Below the pieces are notes generated by a model. That model ran no database searches and was not told the DNA's origin. It saw only the letters and a program-made list of their open reading frames with translations. 60,824 nt of DNA from contig NZ_JARUKY010000026.1 in the NCBI RefSeq assembly GCF_029688925.1, positions 1 to 60,824 of the forward strand, given 5' to 3'. The translations under genes and the position numbers were made by a program. Positions within the stretch are counted from its first letter, which is position 1, and each line of letters opens with the position of its first letter. Origin of the DNA: Evansella sp. AB-P1. GTDB taxonomy: Bacteria; Bacillota; Bacilli; Bacillales; Salisediminibacteriaceae. Below are positions 24,527-33,768 of the stretch, piece by piece.

Positions 24527-25258
24527 CTTGGTAACAACCTTTCAGAAGAGGCAAGATTCGATTTTTTCCAAGCACAAAAAAGAACTGAACAACTTAGGCA
24601 AATATCATCATCACTAATCAAAAGGTTTACTGGTATCGCTAGTGGGGTAGGTAGCACCCCGATACCAATAGCAGATATTGCTATATTAACCCCCTTACAG
24701 CTTTTACTCATAACGATCATTGGTGGTTTATCAGGAAGAGAAGTATCAAAGGAAACAGCTCATGAGTATTTAGCTGCTGCCGGTGTAAATGTAGGTGCTG
24801 CATTTGGAATAAGGGAAGGTGCCCGTCAACTAACAAAATTTATTCCTGTTGGTGGTGCTGTCATATCGGGTGGTATTGCGGGTGCTGCAACCTACTCTAT
24901 AGGTAAATCTGCTGAGGCATATTTCTTCTATGATAGAAAAGTGGAAGTGGAAGATATCAAAAAAGACTTCGATGACATTGAGAAGGAAAGTGTGAAAAAA
25001 GATAAAGAAGGTAAAAGTACTTTTTTCAACTTTGTAAAAAATGAAAAAAACAAAGACAAAGAAGAAGGAATCTTACAACGTTTAAAATTCAGTAAAAAAG
25101 AAACAAGTGAAGATAACGAAGGTAAAAGTAGACTTTTTAATTTCAATAAAAAAGAAACTAGCGGTGAAAACGAAGGGAAAAATAGACTTTTCAATTTTAA
25201 TAAAAAAGAAGTTAAAGAAGATAAGGAAAATAAAGTGGAAGATTCTAACAAGGCATAA
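24527..25258 (+). pseudogene. 5'-truncated DUF697/YcjF-type GTPase-associated protein
   Basis: The open frame begins right behind family-A copy 3 without any ATG, GTG or TTG at a useful place; the expected N-terminal P-loop GTPase is absent. The first 130 residues are DUF697-like: 'LIKRFTGIASGVGSTPIPIA', 'DIAILTPLQLLLITIIGGLSG', then a Gly-rich hydrophobic helix pair. The tail (from about 24941) is Lys/Glu-rich and contains two to three copies of a 'KKETSxxNEGKxRLFNFN' unit. An internal GTG (24941) would give only the repetitive tail. The missing 5' part and the repeat at the edge point to a deletion. Confidence 0.8.
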
Positions 25259-25417
25259 TTAAAAGAGGCAAATGGGGATTGTTCCATCTTGCCACGTTGT
25301 GCAGAATAAAGGTTCCTGTCCCCTACAACGTTGATGCTGTAATGTGGTAAAGGGTGGAACCTTTTTAAATTTTAATAATTAATGTGTTTAAAATAGCTGT
25401 TTATTTTTATTAAGTAA
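25259..25417. repeat. Repeat variant with AAGGTTCC / GGAACCTT arms
   Basis: AAAGGTTCCTGTCCCCTAC (25307-25325) and GGGTGGAACCTTTT (about 25361-25374) flank a core GTTGATGCTGTAATGTGG. It is organised like family A (arms, C-run/G-run, T-tail) with different arm sequence, and separates the DUF697 remnant from the ParB-like gene. Confidence 0.55.
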
Positions 25418-25462
25418 TTGGACAAATTTTACCGTGCATACACCTTTATAAAGGTGGTGGGA

Positions 25463-26446
25463 ATGATGCAAGAAATACGTGAATTTGTAATTGATAAAAT
25501 AAAATATGATTCGGTTCCCAGAGTAAAACACTATAGTGAAGCTCTTTATAATGATTTGTTTAGAAATGGGTTGAGAAGACCATTAGAAGTAGAGGGTCCA
25601 GATAGCTTAGGGTTTGTTTACTTAAAGGATGGTTATTTACGGGGTGAAGCTATTAAAAGAATAAGGGACAAACATCCCGAACGTTTTAAAACCATTAAAT
25701 GTTTGGTAGTCAATAAAGAGATAACAACTCCTTTAGAGAGAAATCTTGAACGTTTAGGGGATGCTTTTTATAGCAGCAAGATGACAGGTTTTGAGAAGCA
25801 ACGTTATATTGAAAATGCTATTAATGAAGGTATTTCAGAAAGGGATTTAGCTAAACGATTTAATGTCACCGTTTCAGTTATTAGAAGAATTCGAAAAGGT
25901 GAGAGCGTTCCTGAGGGACTTAGAATGGAAATAGCTATGTTAAAAGGAAGTCAGGAAGCGCTAAGAACTATTTACCATTTAGATACAAGCCAAGAATTTG
26001 TGGATAATATGTTAGATAGATTAAGAGAAGGAGAATTGAAAACAATACATGCTACATCCATAAAAAGAGTAATTAGTGCTGAGTGGTATGAACGATTAGA
26101 TAATGTTGGAAAAGAATCAGTGATTTTAAAGACTATAGAACAAACTGAATTTACAAAAGAAGCAGCCTCATTAATAAATTTAAATGAAGTTGTTAAACGA
26201 GATCCTACTGAGAATAAAGATTTAATTCATCCATGGATTATTTATCTTTGCGAAGAAATTGAAGCTATCAATGAAATGATCCCTAATGATATTTCTGAAC
26301 ATGTTAACTCCATACAAAAGAGACGATTAAAAAATGCTACTTTTAAGTTTTTGGATAGAATAAAGTGGGTGTATGGGGAACGAACATCTTTTGGTGGCAT
26401 GATGTATAGATTTAAAATGAAGGAAAAAAATGATGACATCCTGTAA
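25463..26446 (+). CDS. ParB-like protein with HTH, partner of the large helicase
   Basis: The ATG at 25463 follows AAAGGTGGTGG. 328 residues. Residues 1-95 resemble the ParB/Srx N-terminal fold ('LRRPLEVEGPDSLGFVYLKDGYLRGEAIKRIRDKHP', 'FKTIKCLVVN'), with 'DGYLRGEAIKRI' in place of the usual G-E-R-R motif. Residues 115-160 carry a ParB-type HTH ('TGFEKQRYIENAINEGISER', 'DLAKRFNVTVSVIRRIRKG'). The rest is helical. There is no ParA beside it, and the origin region seems far, so it is not a plain chromosome-partition protein. The next gene, 129 bases on, is a giant helicase-nuclease; the pair may form one system. Confidence 0.75.
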   Translation: MMQEIREFVIDKIKYDSVPRVKHYSEALYNDLFRNGLRRPLEVEGPDSLGFVYLKDGYLRGEAIKRIRDKHPERFKTIKCLVVNKEITTPLERNLERLGDAFYSSKMTGFEKQRYIENAINEGISERDLAKRFNVTVSVIRRIRKGESVPEGLRMEIAMLKGSQEALRTIYHLDTSQEFVDNMLDRLREGELKTIHATSIKRVISAEWYERLDNVGKESVILKTIEQTEFTKEAASLINLNEVVKRDPTENKDLIHPWIIYLCEEIEAINEMIPNDISEHVNSIQKRRLKNATFKFLDRIKWVYGERTSFGGMMYRFKMKEKNDDIL

Positions 26447-26575
26447 ACGGTATTGAATCATAAAATTTCAATCCTTTGCAGTAAATTTTGTTTGTAAAAT
26501 TTTGTAATACATCCTCATTTTTTAGATACTAAGATTCATAAATGTAATATAATGGTTATAGAAGGAGGGGGATTA
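26447..26575 (+). promoter_or_regulatory. Promoter/leader of the large helicase gene
   Basis: TAATATAATGG around 26545-26554 offers a -10 box, followed by the strong ribosome site GAAGGAGGGG. The helicase may therefore have its own transcript besides reading from the ParB-like gene. Confidence 0.5.
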
Positions 26576-29500
26576 ATGGGCGATATTATAGCCACTAAAG
26601 TGAAAAGCTTTTTTGAATACTTGTTAGCATTAAATAACTTAGTAGGAAAGGTGACACGAGATTACAAAGATTATGAGAAAAGTTGGCATCTTAATGAGCT
26701 AAATCGTTTAGAAGGTTGTTATATATTAGAGGATTGTGAAGAAATAGATATACTTCTTGAAATACATAGACCGGAAATAACAAAAGAGGATTTATTGTAT
26801 CCTAATCCACCTAAAACGCTAAAAGAATGGGTTAAGGGTAACTACACAGATGAACGAAGCCATATAACTGTTGTTTCTCAGAATAAGTACTTGGATGATA
26901 ATGGGGAAGAACAAATTGAAGAGTTTTCACAGGATTCAATTAGGGTGAAGTCATATCAAGACTGGCACAGGGAATGGAAACAATGGGCAAGATATTTAAG
27001 TGAAAAAAAGTTTGTTCAAAAGTTATATAGTGATTTTTTTGAAATAATACAACAAATGGAAAAAGAAGGGGAAGCCCTCGAATTCTTGTTTGGTAAAGGA
27101 ATATTAGTTTGGAAATTTACTGATGAGAAGGATGGAATTATATGCGCCCCATTACTTACAACCAAATTAGAATTAGATTTGAATGCAGATAAAGGCATTA
27201 TTATAGCGAGGCAAGTGGAACAAGAAATAACGGTCGAAAACGAAATGTTTTCTGGTATTAAACTACCAAATATCCAAAGGCTAAACATGCTAAAAAGAGA
27301 TTTAAAGGGAGTTACTATAACAGAAGATCAAACGGATTTTTTAACCCAATTTATACATTTAATAAACGCTGATGGTCAATATTTGGAGAGAGAAACAGAG
27401 AAAATGAATCCCAAATCCTATCCAGTCATTTATGGGAGTGAAATTTTCTTTTTAAGGAGAAAGAATGTACGGGTCCTACGGAATGATTTAGAGCAAATAA
27501 TAAAAGGTATTAGCGATGAACAACTAGAGATAACAGAATCTTTGAGAGGCATTATTGGCGATAATGAAAATAAGGAATTAAATAATAGTAATACCGAACA
27601 ACAAGGGTTGATTTTAAAAAGTAATGATTTATATTTCCCCCTAGAATCAAATGAACAGCAAAAAGAGATTATTAATCGAATTTATCGTAACTATGGTGTT
27701 ACGGTTCAAGGACCACCGGGAACTGGGAAGACTCACACGATTGCGAACCTGGTATCGCATTTTTTGACTCAAGGCAAAAAAATATTAATAACTAGTCAAA
27801 AGGAGAGTCCCCTAAAAGTCCTAAAGAATAAAATTCCAGAAGAAATAAGGCATCTCTGTGTACCTGTTTTAGGTGGTGGAAGAGAATCTTTACAGGAAAT
27901 TGAACAATCCATTCGAGTAATTAGTGAAAAATTAGGGGAGTTGGATTCAAGCAGATTAGAGATTGAAATTACAAGGGATTTAGTATCACTTGATCAAAGT
28001 AAGCGACAAGAGGCAAAATTAAAAAATTTATTGAGAAGTTATGCTGAAAAAGAAGGGACACTACTTCATTATAAAGGTGAGAAATTATTTAAATACGATG
28101 TAGCTAAAAGGTTATCTGAAACAAGTAACAATTACAGTTGGATACAAGATAACATCATGATGAATGCAAATTTCCCTTTAGAAGATTCTGATTTTGAAGA
28201 ATTGTGGCAATTAAAAACGCACTTAAGACCAGAAGAACTTGCCCTTTTAAATCACGACTTACCAATTGTAGACAACCACTTAAAGAACAGCACCGCATTC
28301 AGGTCATTTATTGAAGAAGGAAAAAAGTTAGAACAGTATAACCCTAGTGGTCAACAAGTAATTGAACAATATCGATTTGAAAAGAATAAATCAAAGTTAG
28401 TCTTGCTATTAAAAGAGGCTAAAAATATTTTGTCATGTCTAAGTGTGTTATCAAACACAAAATTAAAAGAAATGGTGGAAGATTGCAAAGCTGGTGGACT
28501 ACGCGAGTCAAGATGGCAAGAGTTTAGTACACAAATGAGTGACGCCATAGAACGACTCTTTAAACTACACCATACTTTAGTCATACACACGATAAAACTT
28601 CCAAATAAACCATTAAATCATATAAAAGAAGATATCGAATTAGTAAAGGAACGTTTAAAAGCAGGAAACAAGCCCGGAATGATTTTTTTCCTAACGAAAG
28701 GTAAACGGACAAAATATTTATTTGAAACTCCGGTTATTGACGAACGTCCCATTACTAATGTGGGGGATCTTGATACACTTCAAACCCATTTAGAATATGA
28801 GATGCGAAAAGCAGAAGTTACTCGTGTCTTCAATGGGAATATGGCTGATATCGGAATTGACGGCTTGGATAATAGTGTCCAAAGGTTTACCCATCAATTA
28901 GAGGAACGTATGAAAGAAATCAAAATTATATTGAACAGTATTACCCAGATAGATGCGTTTAAAGAGAAAGTCATTGCTTACGAAATTAAAAACTTTGATT
29001 TTTATTCTAGTATGGATTATCAGAGACTAATAGATGATTTAACCCTTGCAATAGGTTATGAAGATTATTCTAAATGGTTTAATGTATATAATTTAGAGCT
29101 CAAACAATTGAAAGAATGGGCAACAAATTACAATAACCAAATTTGGGATGATTTTTATAAAGCTTTTGCTAATAAAGACGCTATTAAATGGGAAATGCTT
29201 CTTAAGCATTTACAAGAACTAAAGCATAAAAAACAATCTGTCATACGATTTTATCAACTAATCAGTAAAATGAAAATAACATTACCTCTAACAGCTAAAT
29301 CATTAGAATTATCTGTCGGCCATGAAGCAGCATTCCCAAATGATTTCCTAACATCATTTGAAAATCAAAAATTACAAACGTGGTTAGATGAAACAAAGGA
29401 TATGAATGTAAGTAAAATTAAAAAAGAAATAGAAGAGGAACACATAGAACAAAAGAGGTTAATTAGAAATATTGTAAGCAAAGCTACTTGGAAAAATCAA

Positions 29501-31204
29501 ATTGAACGAATAACAGATGGAGAGAAACGTGCTTTGTCTGCTTGGAAATCCTATATTAAGCGATTCGGCAAAGGCAGTGGAAAGTATGCCCATGTAAATC
29601 TACAAGGTGCAAGAGAACAAATGAAAACAGCACAAACAGCAATTCCTGTTTGGATAATGCCGGTAAACCAGGTACTCGAAAATTTCCCAATTACAAATGA
29701 GAAGTTTGATGTTGTCATTTTTGATGAAAGTAGTCAGTGCGATTTGTTTTCAATAAACGTACTATTACGTGGGAAGAAAATTATAGTTGTCGGTGATGAT
29801 GAACAAATTAGTCCTCAAGCTATTGGTACTAATCTAGAGGATGTTCATGAATTAGTGAGAAGACATTTAAAAGATATTCCAAATGGAAATTTATTTGATG
29901 GAAACATCTCTCTCTATGAAATAGCAGAGCAAACGTTCCCTAAAGAAGGAAAGCTAATGTTACGGGAACATTTTCGCTGTGTACCTGAAATAATACAATT
30001 TTCAAATGATCTAAGCTATAGTGGGCAGATGATTCCACTTAGGTTACCTCTAGAAGAAGAGAAAATTGATCCGCCAGTTGTCGCAGTTAAAATCGAAGAC
30101 GGTTACAACGATGAAAGGGAAAAGGATATAAATATACCGGAGGCAGAGCAAATTGTTAACGACATGGTGACTATGATAGACAATCCAAAGTATGAAGACC
30201 AAACGTTTGGTGTCATAGCACTACAAGGCAATAAACAAGCGAAACTTCTTGAAACAAAAATTAGAGATTTCATAGGGGATAAAGAATTTGTTAAAAGAAG
30301 GGTGATATGTGGTAATGCTTATACTCTTCAAGGGGATGAGAGGGACATTATCTTTTTATCCATGGTAGTAGCCCCAGGTAGGAATTTTATGGCGTTAACC
30401 AGACCAAGTTTCAAGCAAAGTTTTAATGTAGCAGCTAGTCGTGCAAAAAATCAAATGCGACTATATCACTCTATTGATTTGGAGCAACTAAATACAACTG
30501 ACTTACGTTATAAGCTATTAAGCTATTGTAAAAATCCGACACGGATTAATGATATTATTGAAAATCTTGAAGAAAAATGTGAATCTCCTTTTGAACTAGA
30601 TGTTTTAAGAATGATTGTCGCAAGGGGCTATAGAGTTACCCCTCAAGTGAAAGTAGGGCATTATCGTATAGATTTTGTCGTAGAGGGGTTGAGGGATCGA
30701 CTAGCTGTTGAGTGTGATGGTGAAAAGTGGCATGGTCCTGAAAAGTTTGAAGAAGATATGCAAAGACAGGAATCATTAGAAAGGGCCGGTTGGAAATTCT
30801 GGAGAGTACGTGGAAGGGAATTTTACTTCAACCGCAGGAAAGCCATGGAGAGTCTATGGGAGATGTTAGAAACATTAGGAATTAAACCTAATGATCATAA
30901 AAATAATACTAGTATTGAACTGAACAATGAACCGACGGAAACCAACGTTACTCAAACAAAATTGGTAGTTGAAAAGCCAAATAAATGTCCTGTAACGGAT
31001 GCTCTAAGAAAAAAGGGTCTTGTAACAATTGATAAAAGAGAGCAAGGGGGCCGACTATGGGTAATAGGCGGTTCAGAGCTTCAAACAGTGTTAAAGCCAT
31101 TGCAAAAGGATGGTATTGTGTTTGGATTTACACCAAAAGGAAGTAAATCAACAAAAAATTTACCTGCATGGTACTTAAAAGCAGAAGCTTTAGAGTTAAT
31201 TTAA
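26576..31204 (+). CDS. Very large SF1 helicase with C-terminal Vsr/MTES_1575-like nuclease
   Basis: 1542 residues; the ATG at 26576 follows GAAGGAGGGG. An N-terminal region of about 350 residues is of unknown type. Walker A G379-P-P-G-T-G-K-T opens an AAA_11/UvrD-like helicase; a long helical insert (about 420-1000) follows; Walker B is at D1050-E1051 ('VIFDESSQCD'); motif 'VVGDDEQISP' and late motifs 'TLQGDERDIIF' and 'FNVAASRAKNQM' complete an SF1 helicase. Residues 1345-1445 are a Vsr/PD-(D/E)XK-like nuclease with D1366 ('RIDFVVEG'), E1379-C-D1381 and 'WHGPEKFEED'. A short extra domain ends the protein. Similar helicase-Vsr giants occur in phage-defence islands. Enzyme class is firm; a defence role is inferred. 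Confidence 0.88.
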   Translation: MGDIIATKVKSFFEYLLALNNLVGKVTRDYKDYEKSWHLNELNRLEGCYILEDCEEIDILLEIHRPEITKEDLLYPNPPKTLKEWVKGNYTDERSHITVVSQNKYLDDNGEEQIEEFSQDSIRVKSYQDWHREWKQWARYLSEKKFVQKLYSDFFEIIQQMEKEGEALEFLFGKGILVWKFTDEKDGIICAPLLTTKLELDLNADKGIIIARQVEQEITVENEMFSGIKLPNIQRLNMLKRDLKGVTITEDQTDFLTQFIHLINADGQYLERETEKMNPKSYPVIYGSEIFFLRRKNVRVLRNDLEQIIKGISDEQLEITESLRGIIGDNENKELNNSNTEQQGLILKSNDLYFPLESNEQQKEIINRIYRNYGVTVQGPPGTGKTHTIANLVSHFLTQGKKILITSQKESPLKVLKNKIPEEIRHLCVPVLGGGRESLQEIEQSIRVISEKLGELDSSRLEIEITRDLVSLDQSKRQEAKLKNLLRSYAEKEGTLLHYKGEKLFKYDVAKRLSETSNNYSWIQDNIMMNANFPLEDSDFEELWQLKTHLRPEELALLNHDLPIVDNHLKNSTAFRSFIEEGKKLEQYNPSGQQVIEQYRFEKNKSKLVLLLKEAKNILSCLSVLSNTKLKEMVEDCKAGGLRESRWQEFSTQMSDAIERLFKLHHTLVIHTIKLPNKPLNHIKEDIELVKERLKAGNKPGMIFFLTKGKRTKYLFETPVIDERPITNVGDLDTLQTHLEYEMRKAEVTRVFNGNMADIGIDGLDNSVQRFTHQLEERMKEIKIILNSITQIDAFKEKVIAYEIKNFDFYSSMDYQRLIDDLTLAIGYEDYSKWFNVYNLELKQLKEWATNYNNQIWDDFYKAFANKDAIKWEMLLKHLQELKHKKQSVIRFYQLISKMKITLPLTAKSLELSVGHEAAFPNDFLTSFENQKLQTWLDETKDMNVSKIKKEIEEEHIEQKRLIRNIVSKATWKNQIERITDGEKRALSAWKSYIKRFGKGSGKYAHVNLQGAREQMKTAQTAIPVWIMPVNQVLENFPITNEKFDVVIFDESSQCDLFSINVLLRGKKIIVVGDDEQISPQAIGTNLEDVHELVRRHLKDIPNGNLFDGNISLYEIAEQTFPKEGKLMLREHFRCVPEIIQFSNDLSYSGQMIPLRLPLEEEKIDPPVVAVKIEDGYNDEREKDINIPEAEQIVNDMVTMIDNPKYEDQTFGVIALQGNKQAKLLETKIRDFIGDKEFVKRRVICGNAYTLQGDERDIIFLSMVVAPGRNFMALTRPSFKQSFNVAASRAKNQMRLYHSIDLEQLNTTDLRYKLLSYCKNPTRINDIIENLEEKCESPFELDVLRMIVARGYRVTPQVKVGHYRIDFVVEGLRDRLAVECDGEKWHGPEKFEEDMQRQESLERAGWKFWRVRGREFYFNRRKAMESLWEMLETLGIKPNDHKNNTSIELNNEPTETNVTQTKLVVEKPNKCPVTDALRKKGLVTIDKREQGGRLWVIGGSELQTVLKPLQKDGIVFGFTPKGSKSTKNLPAWYLKAEALELI

Positions 31205-31463
31205 GAAATTCATTAAACTGTTCAAAAAAAGTTGTGTGAAAAACAATTTTATTGTGCAGTTTTTTGCTTTTTCGTTGTTTTTAAAGTAAAAATTTAAGTA
31301 AATGAAATCTATCGATAAATTCTTCCAAATAACGACAATCCATAAAGATATTATGTTTATAAGTCATATAGTCCATTAACGAGGCGATGGGGCATTGGGG
31401 GGGGGGGAGGATCTATATCTATTTTCTACGATAATCGTAACACTTTTTATCAAATGCAAAATG
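31205..31463. other. Gap with G11 homopolymer
   Basis: A weak terminator (AAACTG...CAGTTTTTTG, 31214-31265) follows the helicase. At 31397-31407 there is a run of 11 G. No promoter or gene is obvious; the frame opened by ATG 31386 runs across the G-run and then into a repeat. Confidence 0.45.
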
Positions 31464-31699
31464 TACTGGGGACTGGCACCTTTCCCCAAGATGATCAGTG
31501 AGGCTGATTGTCATGCATCTATTAATAGGGGGAGGGCATTTATTTCAGAGGATAATCGTTTAAAGCGAGAGGGGGAAGTGAGGAAGCAATCAACGTTGAA
31601 AAGACTTGAGGGGGAAGTAAATGAAGCGAAGGAACATATTGTTTATCTTGATGAGATTGCCCATAAATTAGCGGGGGAGATTGCAAAGGGGTTGGGGTG
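31464..31699 (+). pseudogene. Coiled-coil gene fragment starting at a repeat edge
   Basis: A partial family-A right arm (TACTGGGGACTGGCACCTTT) at 31464-31483 is followed by an open frame with no proper start: 'EADCHASINRGRAFISEDNR', then a Lys/Glu-rich coiled coil 'RKQSTLKRLEGEVNEAKEHI' ending 'AGEIAKGLG'. The stop overlaps an ATG of a second fragment ('MKRLEYEVEGLKNDRL') that runs into family-A copy 4. Both look like pieces of a small two-gene unit cut on each side by repeats. Family not recognised. Confidence 0.6.
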
Positions 31700-31746
31700 A
31701 TGAAGCGGTTGGAGTATGAGGTGGAGGGGTTGAAGAATGATAGATT

Positions 31747-31816
31747 AAGGTGCCAGACCCCTAGCATGCTAAAGCTTTAATGTCCTGGGGGACTGGCACC
31801 TTTTCAGGCACCTTTT
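31747..31816. repeat. Family-A copy 4 with duplicated right end
   Basis: A full palindrome 31747-31804 followed at once by a second short end (AGGCACCTTTTCA), as if two copies had collapsed. On its left a coiled-coil fragment is cut; on its right a PhzF gene is cut. Confidence 0.88.
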
Positions 31817-32067
31817 CACGGCCTTGGAGTGGCACAGATGAAGACCCAGTTACGGGTGGAACTCATACCTTCTTAGTGAAATATTGGTCATCTAAATTAG
31901 GTAAGACAAAAATGAAATCATTTCAGGCGTCAAAGCGAACAGGTTTCATGGGAGTGGAATTAATCGATAATAAACTATTGATTCGTGGAGATGGAGTTAT
32001 TGTAGTGGAGGGGTGTCTAAAAATAAAAAAAAATTTAGATGAGCTTGCCTTCCATGTATACTTCTGA
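31816..32067 (+). pseudogene. C-terminal remnant of a PhzF-family isomerase
   Basis: About 84 codons match the C-terminal signature of PhzF/YddE proteins: 'RPWSGTDEDPVTGGTHTFLV' (the conserved D-P-V-T-G motif), 'KYWSSKLGKTKMKSFQASKR' and 'LLIRGDGVIVVEGCLKI'. PhzF proteins are near 260-300 residues, so two thirds are missing. The cut coincides with family-A copy 4. The frame can be opened from repeat-derived sequence but is surely non-functional. Confidence 0.85.
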
Positions 32068-32078
32068 ATTGATGGATT

Positions 32079-32131
32079 AAAAGTGCCTACCCCCAGTATG
32101 GTGAATGTGTACAGTGCTGGGGACAGGCAAA
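32079..32131. repeat. Divergent family-A palindrome (GTGCCTACCCCCAG variant)
   Basis: GTGCCTACCCCCAG and CTGGGGACAGGCA arms around a GTGTACAG core. It lies between the PhzF remnant and the convergent spoIIS locus and could terminate both. Confidence 0.65.
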
Positions 32132-32134
32132 GCT

Positions 32135-32290
32135 TTACTTTTGATTGGTTGAATTTTTATTTTCTAACGAACTAAGTTTCAATTTTTCAAGGTTTCTGAT
32201 TATTCGTTCGTTTTCACTTCTTAATTTAATTGAATAACTTGTAGGAGTAATTCTAGGAATAACTACAGGGGCCCTTTTAAACTTTTCCAT
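32135..32290 (-). CDS. spoIISC: SpoIISC-like second antitoxin
   Basis: The ATG at 32290 has GAGGTGAGGAT upstream; the longer frame lacks a site. 51 residues: 'MEKFKRAPVVIPRITPTSYS', then 'KLRSENERIIRNLEKLK'. The core pattern (V-I-P-x-I followed by a Ser/Arg stretch and E-N-E-R-I-I) repeats that of the preceding SpoIISB-like protein ('AVTIPYISESRGSKMLREKN'), so the two are paralogues. B. subtilis has a third spoIIS gene, spoIISC, that acts as an additional antitoxin. Position and likeness support that role here. Confidence 0.65.
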   Translation of the reverse strand: MEKFKRAPVVIPRITPTSYSIKLRSENERIIRNLEKLKLSSLENKNSTNQK

Positions 32291-32371
32291 ATCCTCACCT
32301 CTATGTCTTATCTTATGTAATATATTTGAGGATATGAAAAAGAAGTGCTGAATTCGCACTTCTAGAATTAA

Positions 32372-32560
32372 CTAATCAATTTTCAGACGGGTATGCCTTC
32401 TTACGGACCCAACAATTCGTTTATTTTTTTCTCGGAGCATTTTGCTACCTCTACTTTCAGAGATGTAAGGTATAGTAACTGCAGCTTTTCTCGTGTGAGC
32501 AGAAATAGTAACTCCTTTGCGTTTGGATTTAATTGATTTTGTTTGGGGATTTGGACTCAC
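32372..32560 (-). CDS. spoIISB: SpoIISB-like antitoxin
   Basis: 62 residues, start overlapping the SpoIISA stop by four bases (ATGA), as in B. subtilis. Very basic and mostly disordered; 'VTIPYISESRGSKMLREKNK' resembles the C-terminal, toxin-wrapping part of SpoIISB ('SPHTARIFKENERLI' in B. subtilis). SpoIISB binds the cytosolic domain of SpoIISA and neutralises it. Small size and overlap explain why it is easily missed. Confidence 0.75.
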   Translation of the reverse strand: MSPNPQTKSIKSKRKGVTISAHTRKAAVTIPYISESRGSKMLREKNKRIVGSVRRHTRLKID

Positions 32561-33321
32561 ACTTCCTCACCACTTCCATCATTATATTGAACTGCTAAAG
32601 TATAAGTAACAACTAATGTTGTTATCGCATTTCCGTCATCCTCTGTAATTCTTAGTTTACTGTCTGTTGGTTCTACTCGGATAACGTATGAATCATCTAA
32701 AATTTTAAAGGGGTAAAATCCTATTGTATCTTTATTAATAGTAATAGTTTCATTTTGTTTTAATGACCGTATTACTTTATTCTTCTTAATATAACCTAAG
32801 TCTTCCAATAATTCCTCTTGTTCTTTTTTTGTGCTATAAGGCAAAATATGAATGTCTAAAGGTTCAATATTTTCATATTTTTTCAATAAATTATCAAGCT
32901 GGTTTATATAATCTTCCTTATTTTCAGTATATATTGGAAAGTCAAAGGTAGTCAAGATAAGTGGAATATGCCCCATCTTTTTTCTTGATTGATCCAATTC
33001 CTCTTGAGTGATCCCTACCTGAATTTTTGTGCTTTGTAGTTCTTGTCCACCTATTTTACTAAATTGAAGATTCAAAAAAATAAATGAATCAATTAAAACG
33101 AATGCAACAAACACTATGACATAACTTATCCAGTGAGTGATAAGGGTATCAGGGTAAACTGTCAAATATATTAAACTGCATAAAACAAATAAAGAATACC
33201 AGGTTTTCCTTATAGGCTCCGTAAATTTGTAAATCAACTCTCTATACTTCCAAGAAAAGAAAATATAAATGACTAATAATAAGAATAATACCCAAGGAGT
33301 ATATTTAATGAAGTTATCCAA
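32557..33321 (-). CDS. spoIISA: SpoIISA membrane toxin
   Basis: 254 residues. Three transmembrane helices (about 8-26, 40-58, 66-88) with the family signature 'RKTWYSLFVLCSLIYLTVYP', 'THWISYVIVFVAFVLIDSFI'. The soluble C-terminal domain (about 100-254) has the GAF-like SpoIISA layout ('YINQLDNLLKKYENIEPLDI', 'IGFYPFKILDDSYVIRV'). SpoIISA damages the membrane and kills the cell unless bound by SpoIISB; it was found through sporulation defects in B. subtilis. The match across the TM region is strong. The operon order A-B-C is read leftwards. Confidence 0.9.
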   Translation of the reverse strand: MDNFIKYTPWVLFLLLVIYIFFSWKYRELIYKFTEPIRKTWYSLFVLCSLIYLTVYPDTLITHWISYVIVFVAFVLIDSFIFLNLQFSKIGGQELQSTKIQVGITQEELDQSRKKMGHIPLILTTFDFPIYTENKEDYINQLDNLLKKYENIEPLDIHILPYSTKKEQEELLEDLGYIKKNKVIRSLKQNETITINKDTIGFYPFKILDDSYVIRVEPTDSKLRITEDDGNAITTLVVTYTLAVQYNDGSGEEV

Positions 33322-33546
33322 TCAATGTCCCCCTTTTAAAGCAATCTATTATGTTGTATAAATCAACCTATTATTCTTTATATTATCATAATTTTTGGAA
33401 ATTTAAAGATTCGAGATTACATGATATATGAACTATTGAATCAGTTAGTTCATGAGCTACGAAATGGTAGCCAGAGGAGGGGACAGCGCAATAAAAAAAG
33501 GATTTTTACCCTTCCTGTCGAATAGGCTAGGGGAGGGGGGATGGTC

Positions 33547-33768
33547 ATGCAAGATAACTTTGCTCAATTATTAGGTTTCTCATTAAATGCTTTAGCTGTC
33601 ATTGGTTTTGTATTATATTTATTTTTTGTTCCTGAAGTTAATTTATTCTACGCAATTATTAGTTTGCTAGGTGGATTAGTTACAGGAACAGTATTAATAA
33701 CTCTAGGAAAGATTTTGGCCGTTTTAGAAAGTATGAAAAACCAAAAGCCTAATGATACTACAAATTAA
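33547..33768 (+). CDS. Small two-helix membrane protein
   Basis: 73 residues if started at ATG 33547, which has the best spacing to GGGGAGGGGGG; ATG 33541 would add two residues. Hydrophobic segments about 12-28 and 33-56 ('LFYAIISLLGGLVTGTVLIT'), then a polar tail. Unknown function. Confidence 0.6.
   Translation: MQDNFAQLLGFSLNALAVIGFVLYLFFVPEVNLFYAIISLLGGLVTGTVLITLGKILAVLESMKNQKPNDTTN

Noticed and set aside
24928-25287. 119-codon leftward frame rich in Ser and Phe
   Set aside because: Antisense to the repetitive Lys/Glu tail of the DUF697 remnant; its composition is explained by the opposite strand.
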